From assembly GCA_025267735.1 (NCBI GenBank), contig CM046304.1:4402001-4466000 (forward strand): a stretch of DNA of 64,000 nt. The letters run 5' to 3'. Below the pieces are notes generated by a model that saw only the letters and a program-made list of their open reading frames with translations, ran no database searches and had not been told where the DNA came from. A program made the position numbers and the translations under genes. Source of the stretch: Mactra quadrangularis (taxonomy: Eukaryota > Mollusca > Bivalvia > Venerida > Mactridae). Shown piece after piece: positions 1-10,991 of this stretch. The first letter of the stretch is position 1. Each line of letters opens with the position of its first letter.

Positions 1-113
1 GTCAAGCTATTGTTAAATCACCTCTGGCTGGAGATTTTATCAGTTTAGAATGTAGGAAGTTAATGGAAGAATTGAACATTGATGTTGTACCTCCTTACAT
101 GATTTCATCAAAG
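1..113 (+). CDS. ACTL6A: ACTL6A exon (first visible, 5'-truncated by window edge)
   Basis: The frame starts at base 3 and encodes 37 residues from [12 protein letters not shown] to PPYMISSK, followed by donor gtaagt. It matches the actin-fold segment after the nucleotide-binding hinge. The exon may begin before the window. Confidence 0.95.
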
Positions 114-3100
114 GTAAGTTCTTCTTCTGAGTCGACATTCATTTTTTGTGCCACTTGAAAAGGTGTAACCTTCAGCAACAAACTCTCCACAGCAGTTATT
201 TCCCTTTATTAAATCAATAACCACTGCCACCACAAGTAAATTCATCCCTTGGAGACCCGAATATTTTTTTCATCTTTTTCTACAAATTAAATCTTCTTTT
301 AGTAAATTTTGATGGTTGATGTACATAAAGATAAAAAATAATAGTTTTAATTATTAATTAGTAGAAATAATGAAATTACGGCGATGTTTTCATGACAGTC
401 TCCATTTTTTGTCACATGCTATTACTAGCATCCTGTGTTTTAAATGTTGGCAGTGGTTAAGTAGCAAAGCGTGAAGTAAGCACTGGGAGAAGTTTGCTTC
501 AGTGACTGTGTGGCAGCATCCCCTGTTTGTTCCGATTCTGTTCAAGCTTGAACAAGTTGATGGACATTGCAGTGCCCAAGAAGGATAACTTGTGTCAGGG
601 TAAACATCAGACTTGCAGAGTTCTAATGAGATCCCAGATTTTGCTGTTATAGTTATTATTTTAATGCAGAATAACACAGCTTTAGTTCCCACCCTTTTTC
701 TCACGCCTGCCCCTTTTTGCTCGTCTCTATCCAAGAATATTTACTTTGAACCATTAATAGTGTCTCAGTAACTGCAAAATTCTGACAATGCATGACTGGA
801 CAGTTGGTCCTGTTCATATCAAAATTTTACAGGACCAAACTAAGCCTTACAGGTTTTGAGACATTTAATATGTTTAAATGAATTTAAAACTAGGCAAATT
901 TATTTTTTCATATTAGGTGGATAAGATCCAATTTTTTTCAGACATTCAGTCCTGTAAACCTGTAGATCTAGATGCACCTTTATTTTCATTTTAATTTATA
1001 GAGTTTGTCTGTCAGTGGGCCATGTTTTGTGGTGACAGCTATGTCTGTGAGATGAGTTTCTACATGTTTAGATTTATGATTTTATATTTTATGTTGCTAT
1101 AGGAACCAGTAAATGAAAATCAGAATCCAAAATGGAAGAAAAAAGACATTCCTGAAGTAACCACATCCTTTCACAATTATATGGTAAAAGTAAGTATTAG
1201 TATGTTATAGTTTCTGTTTCATCTGGTCATATGGTTCCAACATGGTTCTAAGTAAAAAGCACTATTAACATTAATAAGGTATATTACTAAAAGTGTTTAA
1301 CACAAGTTCAGTTAGTGACCAGTTTCGTTTTAATTATTCTATTTCACATATTTATGCACACTTGGATAGCTAAGGCTTTGGTTTTTGGAATGACACCAAT
1401 ACAGTGTGCCTACTGTTAAAAAATAAGTGTAAAATCAATATTAGGGCTGCAATGATTCGATTCGATACATCGAAACTCGATTGCAAGGTCGCCGATTCGA
1501 TTTCGATTCGGGACCCGTGAGTTTCGATTCGATACTGACTGTTAAAAGTGTCTATATAAGTTATAACGATAAAAGCTAAGTCGCGCCTAAAAGTCAAAGT
1601 ATACGTTGACAGTGAAACTGAGTTTCACTTTGTTACATTTCTGTTAAATTTCCATTACGATTTTATGTAGCATGATTGGAAACTCTGTTCCAAATATACA
1701 TTCTATAGTATATGCCCCGATCCTCCGCCAATTGGGTCGGTGTGATTGAATTTTACCTGTTCTGACAAACTGGAAGATTTTAGACTCCGCATGAGCAAGC
1801 CAAGTTTCGTTGTTAGTTTATTCAAATTTAAATAGTTTCGCATGCACAGCGAATGTTTAACTAATATGTACAATAGTATACCAAGAACTGCATCTTTCTA
1901 CAATTTATGATCCATGCTGTCTTTACGTTTTAAGTCGATATTACATTAATAATACATTTTCGCGACCTTTAGTACCAAATCCATTTGGTACTTGAATAAA
2001 GCAAAAATTAACTATCAGATTTTCGAATTTCGTGTTATCCAATTTTAGTAACACTTTCGTTTAATTGATATTATTTAGTTTTAAGCTCAAATATATGTAT
2101 AAATGCATATTTGTAGTAAATTGTATTAATAAAAGAATCGAAACGAAAAAAATCGAATCGAAAAAAAAAGTATCGAATCGCATCGAATCGACTTTCCGGT
2201 GAATTGTTGCAGCACTAATCAATATACACTAATGAAGTTAAATTTTGTTTACCCCTGGTAGTGTGTATTGAATATCAATATAATATAATAGCAAATGGTT
2301 GTGAAGAAAATACCCTTGTTTGAACCACTTGAAAGCTATACCCTTAATGTAACCGGCTTCTTATATGCTAATGAAGCTGGTCAACTTCTTTCATGTATTT
2401 TTGATAGATTGACGTAATTCAATGGGTCAGTACAAAAACTAAACAAACTAAACGTAAATTAAGTATTACATGCTTTTTCTCCCTTTTTTTACAGGGGCCT
2501 TTTTACAGGTGCCTTTATTGTCTGAAATTTCTTTGAAATCATGCAGTTTTCCCCAAATGTGGAGGTTACATTTGACTTTTAGCTCAACTATTCGGAGAAT
2601 AACGGGGCTATCCTACTTAGTAGTGTGTTGGCGGTGGCGTCGGCCTTACACTTCTAGGTTAAGTTTTTAGGTGCAGCATTTTTATATCTTTGAAACTACT
2701 GAAGGGATTCACTTGAAACTTCACACATGTCTACCGGATTACTATTTGAGGTCAACTACCAAGTTCCATAACTCTATCATGACTTTTGACTGGATTATGG
2801 CCCTTTTATACTTAGAAATTTCTTGGTTAAGTTTTCGGTGCAACATTTTATCTTTGAAACTACTGAAGGGATTTACTTGAAACTTCACACATGTCAGGGG
2901 GGTTAGGAATGAAGGTCAAATACTAAGTTGCATAACTCCAGCATGAGTTTTGATTGGTTGTTATTGTCGTTTACACGAATACCCTAAATAGTCGAGTGCG
3001 CTGTCCGTGGACTGCTCTTGTTCATTCCCCTATCAACGAAATTGCGATGAAATTTCCCCTATTGTTCTATAGTAAGTAAGGTCCAAGGCCCCTTCTCCAC

Positions 3101-6100
3101 ATACTGAAAAATTCACTGGAGTTAGATTAGTTTTGCACTGGCCCATCAATATCTTTTTCGGGCGGGCGGTCGGGCATCAGGTGTCGTAAACTATTGGTTA
3201 AAGTTTTTTCTTTACCATATATTTCTGCCATTTATTGTCAGATCTTTATGAAACTTCATACATGTATAACATACCAAGTGATGAACAGAATTAGAAAGTA
3301 ACCACAACTCTACCTTGCTTAATTATACCCCCGCTTCGAAGAAGAGGGGGGTATACTGTTTTACCCTTGTCCGTGCGTGCGTGCGTGCGTGCGTGCGTCC
3401 GTCCGTCACAAAATTTCCGTCACAGTTTTCTCAGCAACTATACCATGCAGCAGCCTGAAACTTTGCATATTGCTTCATCCTATAGTCCCATGTGGTGTAA
3501 AGCGATTTCATGCTCCTTACTCATCTACTTCCTGTTTGTCGCATATTTTTAGATTTTGGCGGGGGTATCACTAGTGAGCATTAGCTCACAGATTTACTTG
3601 TTATGGATTATTTCCCTTTGTAATTTTTTGTGGTAAAGATTTTAAATCTGGCTTTAATGTGGTTTCCACATTACATTTCTTGTTTACAGGATGTATTACA
3701 AGATTTTGCAGCATCTGTATTACAAATATCAGATGTACCGTTTGAAGAAAGTGGTGCAGATACAATGCCATGTACACATTATGAATTTCCTAATGGATAT
3801 CATAGAGATTTTGGTGAAGAAAGAATAAAGATTCCTGAAATGTTGTTTGATCCATCTCATATTAAGGTAAGATATCACATTGCAAAACCACTGTAATTAA
3901 CTGAAATACTTGAATATTTGTGGATTAAACTGGAGAAATGAACAAAATAGAATACAAAATATGATGACCTTGTCACCTGCCCTTTGTCCGCCATTTTGGT
4001 TGACTTAAAAAAACAATGTTACATGACTGCGTATAAGTAAACTCATGTATCCAGTCTCCAAAACTAGCTTATAGAATTTACTCGCCACTCAAACAAATAA
4101 CTTTACAACGAAAGCTGGCAAGAATCAAATTATACTCTTTTGAGTTACAAAAATAATGTTCATGGTGTTTTACATTATTTATCTTAAATCGCCCATTCAG
4201 GAAATCGAAAATTTCTCTGAGTGGGTGGGGAGGGGCAATGCTAAAATTTGCAAATTTGTCAAATATATTAGTGTCAATCACTATGTTTACATCAATTGTT
4301 TGAAATAAAATTGTTAAAAAAATTAAACTAAAATTTTAGACAGTGGGTTCAGACAACCACTACATCTCCTAATTTCATGGGCTGTTTCATGTTTATATTT
4401 TCAAAATTGTAAAGGATTTTTCACTCTCAATGTGTGTTCGTTTATATTGTAGGATGTGCCCAGTAATACAATGTTAAGTATGGGACATGTTATAACTACA
4501 AGTGTTGGTATGTGTGATATTGATATCAGACCAGTAAGTATATATCTTTATTTGTATTTATGACGCGGGTTGACATTTACAGTGTTCCAGAAATTGGAGG
4601 ATCCCAAAATCTTGGAAGGAATCTTGGTGATATTCTGCTGAGGATTACATCAGGATATGCAAAAAGTGCCATGATTAGTTTTTCACAACTATTGACTGCA
4701 AATTTGTATCCAAAATTGTTGTCTTTTATTGGAGGATTCCCTCATGTTATTGATTAAGGAGGAATCCCTGAGTAACTGACTGAGGATACCTTGGAGGTCC
4801 CTGGTAAAACAGTTACAGTCAAACCCTAAAAACGACTACTTTGATGTTCTTGATCAATGTTTAATTCACTGAGAGAGTTCAGAAAACATATTTTCAGAGT
4901 AGCATAATTCCAACTAAAAATGTCATTTTTATGAGTTAATAAGTTGAAATGGAAGATCTTAAAATTTCCTAAAATTGATGAAAATTCTGGGTTTTATATC
5001 TGTGTTACTGGATTCAAATTTAACAAAAAATTGGACTTCTTAACAGAATAAATAGTTACAATTCATATATGCAATATAAAAGCAACATAGTACTATATTT
5101 AACTATGGATGGAACAAGGTTGTTACTGTGGGATAGACAAAGAGTATCAAACATGTCTTTAAGGTGAATAAGCTGATTAGAGCCTCATTACATGTAGGTT
5201 AGATAGAAATATTTTTGTTGATTTCAACTCGCGAAAATTTGCAAGTTAAAATAAAAGTTACTCGCAATTTTTATAATCCAATCACAATTTGCAAGTATGC
5301 AAGCTTAAATTCAAGCCCTGTTTTCTGTTAAAGATATGTTACACGGAACACAAGTGAAAATATCATTTTTCGAGTTCACAAGTTGAAATGGAAATGTCCA
5401 CATAAGGCCTGAAAAAATAGTAACTATGGTTTATATAAATGCAATTTGAATTATTTTTCTTGGCCAATAATGTATTTGAATTTCTGTGTCCTGTATTATA
5501 TTACATATTTTTAATTTTCAGAGTTTATACAGTAGTGTCATAGTGTGTGGTGGTAATTCCTTATTAAATGGTTTTACTGACAGATTAAATAGAGATCTCA
5601 GTAATAAAACACCTTCAGTATGTATTACCTTACATTTTATAATATATCATAACTTATAACCCAGGTTAGTAGCGCAGTTGGTAGTGCACCAGGCTTTCAA
5701 ATCTTGTGTGCGTAAATTATAAATGAAATGAGTTAAACCAAAGTTTTCAAAAATAAGCTTATTTTCAATGTAGACTAAACTATTGTACCCTTATTGACCG
5801 ACAATTGTTAATCCAGATAAGAGTTGTGAAAAGTGAGACTGTCCCCGGCAATTATACATGTAAATTACGTGTACATGTCAATTAGACCTTATTGTCGGTC
5901 ACACGCTGGGAGATTAACTCGCCGACAAGAGTCAGAAAATTGATACGGGAGTCGTGGAATTATTTAACACGCTTGATATCATTCATATATACCTAAGACT
6001 GGTACCTAAGAGAGTACATGTATATTGATATAGGGGCCACCAAGATGTAACCAGTCGATTTATTTTCACACGATCGGCAATATCGGGGAATTTTTCTTAA

Positions 6101-7293
6101 CACCACGTGCACGAAAAACTAATTTAACTTTAATCGTCGTTTCCTGAAGCATCATTTGTTAAATCATGATGAAAACATTGAAAACAATAAGCAAAATTAC
6201 AAAAGATGTTTCATATGAAATTGCTAGTGTGGGTGGCGAAAATGAATGACATTACGCCGAAATGGTTGAAGCGATTTCGTTCTTAATTAAATTAAGCTGG
6301 TCATAGTGATCTAAATTTGCTGAATGCTTGTATTTTTTATTGTCTAAGCTTAACATTAACTAGTCCTTAATTATGTCATTATGACGTCATTGATGCACTG
6401 GTGCATATATATTTATGTTTTATTGTCTTCGGGTGATACACTCTTTCTAAAGTGTTTCACTCTTTTAAAAAAACTGTGTCACCCTTTATGATAAAAAGCT
6501 AGGGAGTGATGACTCTTTAGTAAAATAAATTATCTGGAGCTCTGATATATGTTACAATGTATTTATGTTTTCTCCAGGCAATGAGATTAAAGTTGTTAGC
6601 AGCTACTGGATCCTCTGAGAGAAGATTTAGTTGTTGGATTGGTGGATCAATTCTGGCTTCATTGGTTTGTTACATTTTACATGAATATCATTCCTTGAAT
6701 TTAGTCTGTGAACCAAGTCCCACAAAATTGCCACCCATCCAGTGAATTTTATGAGAAAGGTCGACTTTTTATGATTGCCACTTTAATAGTGTGGACTCGA
6801 TATTGTAATATCTCCAATTTAAGGCTCCAAAAACTGTGTTCGCTGGGTATATAGGAGTCAGCTTATTGGTGGGTCGGTCTTTTACTTGTCCCCTCAATTT
6901 CTCAGCACCTATTGTATGACTTTCAATTCAAACTTCACACATAGACTGGTAATCAAGCAGGCATGTGCATGTATGCTCAATTGATGTTTTGCAGAGTTAT
7001 GGCCCTTTGATGAACTCTTGTAAGCTAATTTTTCAGCACCTATTGTACAGATTTGATTCAAACTTCTAGACAAAATTGTAGGAGTATATCATCACATTCA
7101 GTGACAGGTCTAGTTCTCCTTGTATAGACACTTGTTATATTTCTAAAAATTTCAAGTTTTCAAATTACCTCCCTTTTTAATGACCGCTTATTTGCCGATT
7201 TTGTTCTTTCAGGGATCATTTCAACAAATGTGGATTTCCAAGCAAGAATATGATGAAGGGGGTAAAAGTTGCATTGAGAAGAAATGTCCTTGA
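1..7293 (+). CDS. ACTL6A: ACTL6A/BAF53 actin-like protein, 3' part (7 coding exons)
   Basis: Actin-related subunit of the nuclear SWI/SNF (BAF), INO80 and NuA4/TIP60 chromatin complexes. Coding exons read 3-113, 1103-1189, 3690-3866, 4453-4533, 5522-5617, 6578-6664 and 7213-7293. Every intron is GT-AG and every visible junction is phase 0. The joined product is 239 residues ending in KKCP and TGA, about the C-terminal 55% of the usual ~429 residues; the N-terminal half lies upstream of the window. Family signatures seen: [61 protein letters not shown] and [15 protein letters not shown]. These fit ACTL6 rather than conventional actin. Vertebrates have ACTL6A and ACTL6B; invertebrates usually have one gene, so the symbol is by orthology. 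The introns carry hAT, SINE and other repeats. A TIR element begins 48 bp after the stop, so the 3' UTR probably runs into it. Confidence 0.96.
1103..1189 (+). CDS. ACTL6A: ACTL6A exon
   Basis: 29 codons ([15 protein letters not shown]...TSFHNYMVK) between a ctatag acceptor and a gtaagt donor. This is the lysine-rich loop typical of BAF53, ending in the HNYM motif. Confidence 0.94.
1442..2217. mobile_element. hAT-like non-autonomous element, 776 bp
   Basis: The ends are TAGGGCTGCAA and TTGCAGCACTA (one mismatch as inverted repeats), followed inward by ATTCGATTCGAT-rich subterminal repeats. It is flanked by an exact 8-bp duplication ATCAATAT (1434-1441 and 2218-2225), the hAT hallmark. There is no transposase ORF. 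It lies in an ACTL6A intron. Confidence 0.9.
2578..3024 (+). repeat. 'TTTTAGCTCAACT...GACTGCTCTTGTT' dispersed repeat
   Basis: Starts with TTTTAGCTCAACTATTCGGA and ends with GTGGACTGCTCTTGTT. The interior is a diverged tandem unit (CTTTGAAACTACTGAAGGGA occurs twice). The same terminal words bound the copies at 17308-18972 (+), 24960-25085 (-) and 30000-30265 (-). Short ORFs through it look fortuitous. Confidence 0.7.
3100..3685 (+). repeat. Repeat ending in GTGGTTTCCACATT, interrupted by a younger insertion
   Basis: Homologous to 39487-39785 and 56917-57236 (both on -). Shared landmarks are ATATTTCTGCCATTTATTGT, a stretch about hitting an acaactctacct motif, GGATTATTTCCCTTTGTAA and GTGGTTTCCACATT. 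A different element (3323-3602) is inserted in the middle. The repeat's last bases form the polypyrimidine tract of the ACTL6A acceptor at 3689. Confidence 0.75.
3323..3602 (+). mobile_element. ATACCCCCGC-type short interspersed element, copy 1
   Basis: About 280 bp. Contains subterminal inverted motifs ATACCCCCGC and GCGGGGGTAT, a variable GTGC/GTCC tetranucleotide tract, and the end CTCACAGATTTACTTGTT. Five further copies lie on the - strand of this window. It is inserted in an A/T-rich target inside another repeat, with TTAT on both sides. Confidence 0.85.
3690..3866 (+). CDS. ACTL6A: ACTL6A exon
   Basis: 59 codons from [15 protein letters not shown] to LFDPSHIK, with acceptor tttacag and donor gtaaga. 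Contains the strongly conserved [20 protein letters not shown] block. An in-frame ATG upstream at 3630 is intronic. Confidence 0.96.
3867..4452 (+). other. ACTL6A intron, no recognisable element
   Basis: AT-rich intronic sequence between the conserved exons. I see no gene or clear repeat boundary in it. Confidence 0.6.
4453..4533 (+). CDS. ACTL6A: ACTL6A exon
   Basis: 27 codons ([20 protein letters not shown]...DIRP) between a tgtag acceptor and a gtaagt donor. This is the conserved [14 protein letters not shown] block of BAF53. Confidence 0.95.
4575..4830. repeat. Diverged copy of the 19599-19889 hAT-like family
   Basis: Shares the words GGATCCCAAAATCT and GAAGGAATC, the GGAATCCCTGAGTAACTGAC-type tail and a terminal ACAGTTACAGTCAAACCCTA with the element at 19599-19889. 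It is degenerate, so its ends are uncertain. Confidence 0.5.
5522..5617 (+). CDS. ACTL6A: ACTL6A exon
   Basis: 32 codons ([20 protein letters not shown]...NKTPS) between acceptor ttttcag and donor gtatgt. This is the IV(C/A)GGN phosphate-loop-like actin-fold segment followed by [10 protein letters not shown]. Confidence 0.95.
5662..5712 (+). repeat. tRNA-like SINE head fragment
   Basis: GTTAGTAGCGCAGTTGGTAG resembles a pol III A box. It matches the heads of the family-2 SINEs (55531-55818, 43858-43995) but the body is missing. Confidence 0.5.
5765..6460 (+). repeat. Internal fragment related to the 10992-12643 hAT element
   Basis: Near-collinear with 11134-12500. Both contain TATTGACCGA..ATTGTTAATCCAGATAAGAG, GGTCACACGCTGGGAGATTA, CTTGATATCATTCATATATA and TCATAGTGATCTA. 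It lacks the terminal repeats, so it is a truncated or nested fragment in an ACTL6A intron. Confidence 0.75.
6578..6664 (+). CDS. ACTL6A: ACTL6A exon
   Basis: 29 codons ([20 protein letters not shown]...ASL) between acceptor tctccag and donor gtttgt. Contains the conserved actin-family [10 protein letters not shown]. Confidence 0.95.
6665..7212 (+). other. Last ACTL6A intron
   Basis: 548 bp intron. Bases 6880-7090 contain two diverged copies of a TCTCAGCACCTATTGTA-type phrase, a repeat-like sequence. No gene seen. Confidence 0.5.
7213..7293 (+). CDS. ACTL6A: ACTL6A terminal coding exon
   Basis: 26 codons plus TGA ([20 protein letters not shown]...KKCP) after acceptor tttcag. The C-terminal CP ending is the BAF53 hallmark. 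Confidence 0.96.
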   Translation, partial: GSFQQMWISKQEYDEGGKSCIEKKCP

Positions 7294-7341
7294 ACTTGTC
7301 CGAAAAAACATCTCGCAGTTAACATTTTTTATACTTTTTAT

Positions 7342-7958
7342 CATTTGGAACTCCTCGGCCATTCACTACAAATAACCTTAGACTTATATAGGCGCCATAT
7401 TGGAACTACTTTTGCGCCACATGACCACATAAATAACAGGTGATAAAATCACCTCTATACTAATACGCACAACCATTCCCAGTATTCGGAGATTTGGTAT
7501 GCAACAGAATATAGTGCGGCGTATGAAGACAAATTGTTGAATATTTTCATCTTTTAAACAATCTGTATTAAATTGCAAACTAAATGATTATTTATAACTA
7601 CAGGAATATCAATCCATAGGTACAAAGTACTTTTGAACTTCATAAGGTACAGATGCATAATTAAACCGTATATTCTTCTTTCGATTTCAAATTACTGTGT
7701 AAAGAATGACAGATGTAAACTCGCGAGGATGGAGGTTTAAATACCGGTTAAAAAGTTTAATTAAATGTGCATAATTGGTTGGATAGTTAAATTTCATTTG
7801 AGTAGACACAAAAACATAATTGTTAAGTTCAGAACAGTTGAACAGGGAAATTATTAGATTGTAAACATTGCTACGTGTTTTCAGGTAAATAAACAGTTTT
7901 ATCCATGATGCTCAGCGTCTCCGTACAAAGGTCAGTTAGACCATTTGTGTACAGAATG
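7342..7958 (+). repeat. Left inverted arm of the C1q-bearing element
   Basis: About 617 bp, imperfectly complementary to the right arm. It begins 48 bp after the ACTL6A stop. It supplies the 'empty site' (TATAGAGGTGATTTTATCAC on the complementary strand) for the insertion found in the right arm. Confidence 0.8.
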
Positions 7959-9266
7959 CCTCATGACCAAACAAAGCGCTTTATTTGGTGTTGAAGTTAA
8001 CAAATGCACAATCATTCATGTTTAGCTTTTAGTCCATAAGTTTTTGAATACATGATTAAAAATTGCAATAATGAAGTCTTGTGTGTTTACGACAAAAACT
8101 TTTTTGCATAAGCTGTTGTGAGCCTTTTGTACAGTTTGTGTTACTCAAGTCTAAAAGTATAATTTGTGTATAAAGCATTATTCAGTCGAGGTAATGATTG
8201 TACTCGATATCAGTATTCTGTCACGTTTTATGTCCATCTTCTTATTAATGACTTAGTACTATCAGTTTGTGTGAACGTTGTATTATATCACAAAACATGA
8301 ACCATTTCTAACATTAGAAGCCAGAAAGCTTCGAAACTTCCTTAGATTCGTGAGAAAATGTATTATACTTGAACAAAATGTTTAAAGAGTGCAGTGACAG
8401 GTGTACCATAGTTTATATAATGTGGTATGCACATACATGTATTCCTCGTAACAATCTATATAATCTTGAAAGTTAATATGCATATGTTGATTTTGTCAAT
8501 TACCCATTCATTTTGGAATAGAACCAATGTTTGCATTACTTTATCATCACAAAAATACATTCCTTCTCACAAACATTTCTTCTTGATGTCTGGTTTTATA
8601 CTTGGAATATGTTTCCAATGATCATTATCTCCGACGTAAGTATGTATCATCATCAAAACTTATATACATTGCAAAAAATATATAACTTGGTATTTACAAC
8701 ATTACGTTACCGTTGATTATAAGTGATAACACTTCACAGAAGTATGTGGGAAAATTCTAGAATTATGCTGAGTGTGTTTTCTTGGATTTTGTACAGATGC
8801 GTATGTTGTTAAAATATTATAAGTACATTACTTTGCCATTTGTCGTCAACATGATTACATATGTCCTCACACTTGCTTATCTTTTATAAAAGTAACATCT
8901 AATGTACATAGTGTATGAACTAGTTAGTATATTTAATATAGAACTACTTTAAGTGCTAAAATGCACCGTATTTGGCAAATTTGTTAGTGCCGGTTCAAAA
9001 CCAACGTATTTCATATTCCTATCTGCCCCTGAAATGAAGCTTAATTCCAAATATTTTCCATGATGTAGATAGATATGATATTTCTGGAATAAGTTTTCAT
9101 TTAAAAGCAACCGCATCTCATTTCTAACTGTCTTTACATCCTACAACAAACGCAGTTTGTATATTATATATTACAACATTGCTCGTTCAATCCGTGAGTT
9201 CAGATTATAAGACTAACTGTTGACACTACAGTTAAATTTATTGTGATTTTTTTGTAAATTGAAAAT
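7959..9266 (+). other. 5' flank of the C1q gene, inside the TIR element
   Basis: Bases 7985-8100 reappear in the small element at 42836-43197 (TGGTGTTGAAGTTAACAAAT, then TTTTAGTCC.TAA). The rest, up to the ATG, is AT-rich. I see no ORF of note and no convincing core promoter, although it must hold the C1q promoter if the gene is active. Confidence 0.55.
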
Positions 9267-9579
9267 ATGATGCATCATCTCAAAGTATTAAGTGTAATTT
9301 TTATTGTCGTTTTTAAATCATTTTATGTGATGAGTGAGGAGCCACGATGCTCCAAGTATGACTTCGAGGAAAAAATTTTAGAAAAGCTGGTGCGTATGGA
9401 ACATCAGTTTGAACTCCTCAAACAAGACTATACCAAGTCGGAAAGTGAAATGAGAGAAGCAAAGTCTAATATGGAACAATATATAACTACAGTAAAAGAG
9501 ACAGTTGATTTAAGTTCAGTGCAACAAATGATTTACAAAACTCTACATAAAGAATTAGAAGATTTGAAAGCACTGAAAG
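9267..9579 (+). CDS. C1q-domain gene exon 1 (signal peptide and coiled coil)
   Basis: 104 codons plus one base, ending at ..DLKALK and donor gtaaga. The open frame reading on to 9686 is intronic. Confidence 0.9.
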
Positions 9580-10622
9580 GTAAGAAAATATGCAATTATA
9601 TTGGATCTGAATACAGAATTAATTTTCACTACGCTAATATTTTTGGAATTTTTATAAAATTTTATCTGTCCAATGCTTTTGTATAAGCACTTATCAAAAT
9701 TCCAGTATGACATTTATAACTGTTTTTAGGTAAAAGTTTTAACAAAACAGAAAACTTCTGATAAATGTACCCATTCTAAATAGTATTGGGTAAAACATCG
9801 CTACAAATATAACTTGATTGCATGTTGTGTGTCACTTTTAATCTGCTACTTTAAAATACTGCTTTTAGTAACTAAACGACCCTTAGAAAACGTGCTTTGA
9901 ACATTTGGGGACTCTTTAAATGTATCATATATTGTATAATGTTTTGGTTGGTATTTTGCTAAACAAGTCATATATGACCATCAATTAAAGACCAAGGGCA
10001 ATTGGAAATCTTACAAAACCAGAAATACAGTAAACACCTTGTATCTAGTCAGAAAGTTGTTCATATACATGTACAATTGATATACGTTAATATAATTTTA
10101 TATCAACTAGCCCACATTTTAAATCCACAAATATGATTTGATAGTACTACCACCATGTCAATTAAGTCATAACATAATTTAGTCAAAATCAAGACATTTA
10201 TCATTTCAGATAAACTCTCGCCACCAACAGTAATGTTCAAGTCTAGGACACTTGCTAAGACCAGCTATTACGAAGGTGAAACCTTCGTCTTCACCAATGT
10301 TTTCAGTGAACATGGAGATGGATACAATCCAGTTAATGGTGTGTTTACTGTTCCAGTGACAGGAATGTATTGGTTTCAAGTAACTTTCAGTGTGAGTTCA
10401 AATGGTTGTGTTGTTGGTATTTTAGTCGATGGGGAGAAAATTCTGGGCGAACATTTATATTACTCGATAGGAGATCCGTGTTATTCATACAGCACTGTTC
10501 ATTATTTGTCAGTTGGTCAAAGTGTGGTAGCTAAAGCTCTTCCAGGCTACAGTGAGTGTAGTATATCTCAAGATGACAAATATCGCTGGAACACATTTTA
10601 TGGGTTGCTTTTACATGGTTAA
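9267..10622 (+). CDS. Secreted C1q-domain-containing protein (two exons)
   Basis: Join 9267-9579 and 10210-10622; GT-AG intron, phase 1; 241 residues. Residues 1 to about 23 are a hydrophobic signal peptide (HLKVLSVIFIVVFKSFYVMS). Residues about 30-104 are charged and heptad-rich (LEKLVRMEHQFELLK and onward), a likely trimerising coiled coil with no collagen repeat. Residues about 110-241 form a C1q/TNF-like jelly roll: TFVFTNVF..HGDGYNPVNGVFTVPVTGMYWFQVTF, ILVDG and the closing WNTFYGLLLHG. Such proteins are secreted oligomeric lectin-like molecules, heavily expanded in bivalves and implicated in innate recognition; its ligand is unknown. Start choice: this ATG opens the signal peptide. It lies inside a TIR-bounded segment, unlike its housekeeping neighbours. 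Confidence 0.92.
9580..10209 (+). other. C1q gene intron
   Basis: 630-bp AT-rich intron from gtaaga to atttcag. No repeat boundary recognised. Confidence 0.85.
10210..10622 (+). CDS. C1q-domain gene exon 2 (globular C1q domain and stop)
   Basis: Begins with the last two bases of an Asp codon, then KLSPPTVMFKSRTLAKTSYY, and runs to LLLHG and TAA. The entire C1q domain is on this exon. Confidence 0.93.
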
Positions 10623-10801
10623 AATTGTTTTATTATAATTGATTACTGAATCACTGATTTTAGTAACTATTCAATATTAAATGTTAAAAAGAAGATTAAA
10701 GTATTTTGTATGGTGGCATATCTCTGCCATCAGATAAATACACAATTAACACGTTTATTACAGGTGTATGTACTTAACTAGTTACATAAAATTTGTGAAA
10801 T

Positions 10802-10807
10802 AATAAA
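10802..10807 (+). terminator. Candidate C1q poly(A) signal AATAAA
   Basis: AATAAA 180 bp after the stop. A second AAATAAAAT lies about 17 bp further on, and an ATTAAA is nearer, at 10695-10700. Which is used cannot be told. Confidence 0.45.
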
Positions 10808-10991
10808 AAAGTTTTTAAATAAAATATTTTACCTTTGCAGTTGTTCCTATTGATATTTTGACCTTCTTTGATCACAAAAAGTGACATGATGGTAAAGGCA
10901 CCATGTACATAGGAACCCCACCTCGAAAAAAAATCCTGGATCTGCCCCTGTCTCGTACAACAAAAGGAGAAGTTAGTTCTAACATGGATTC

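Noticed and set aside
390..734. 114-codon - strand ORF in the first ACTL6A intron
   Set aside because: Antisense to the gene, no recognisable domain, repeat-like phrases shared with other introns.
9267..10622. C1q gene as a collagen-containing C1q/adiponectin-type protein
   Set aside because: No Gly-X-Y repeats between the signal peptide and the C1q domain; the linker is coiled-coil-like.
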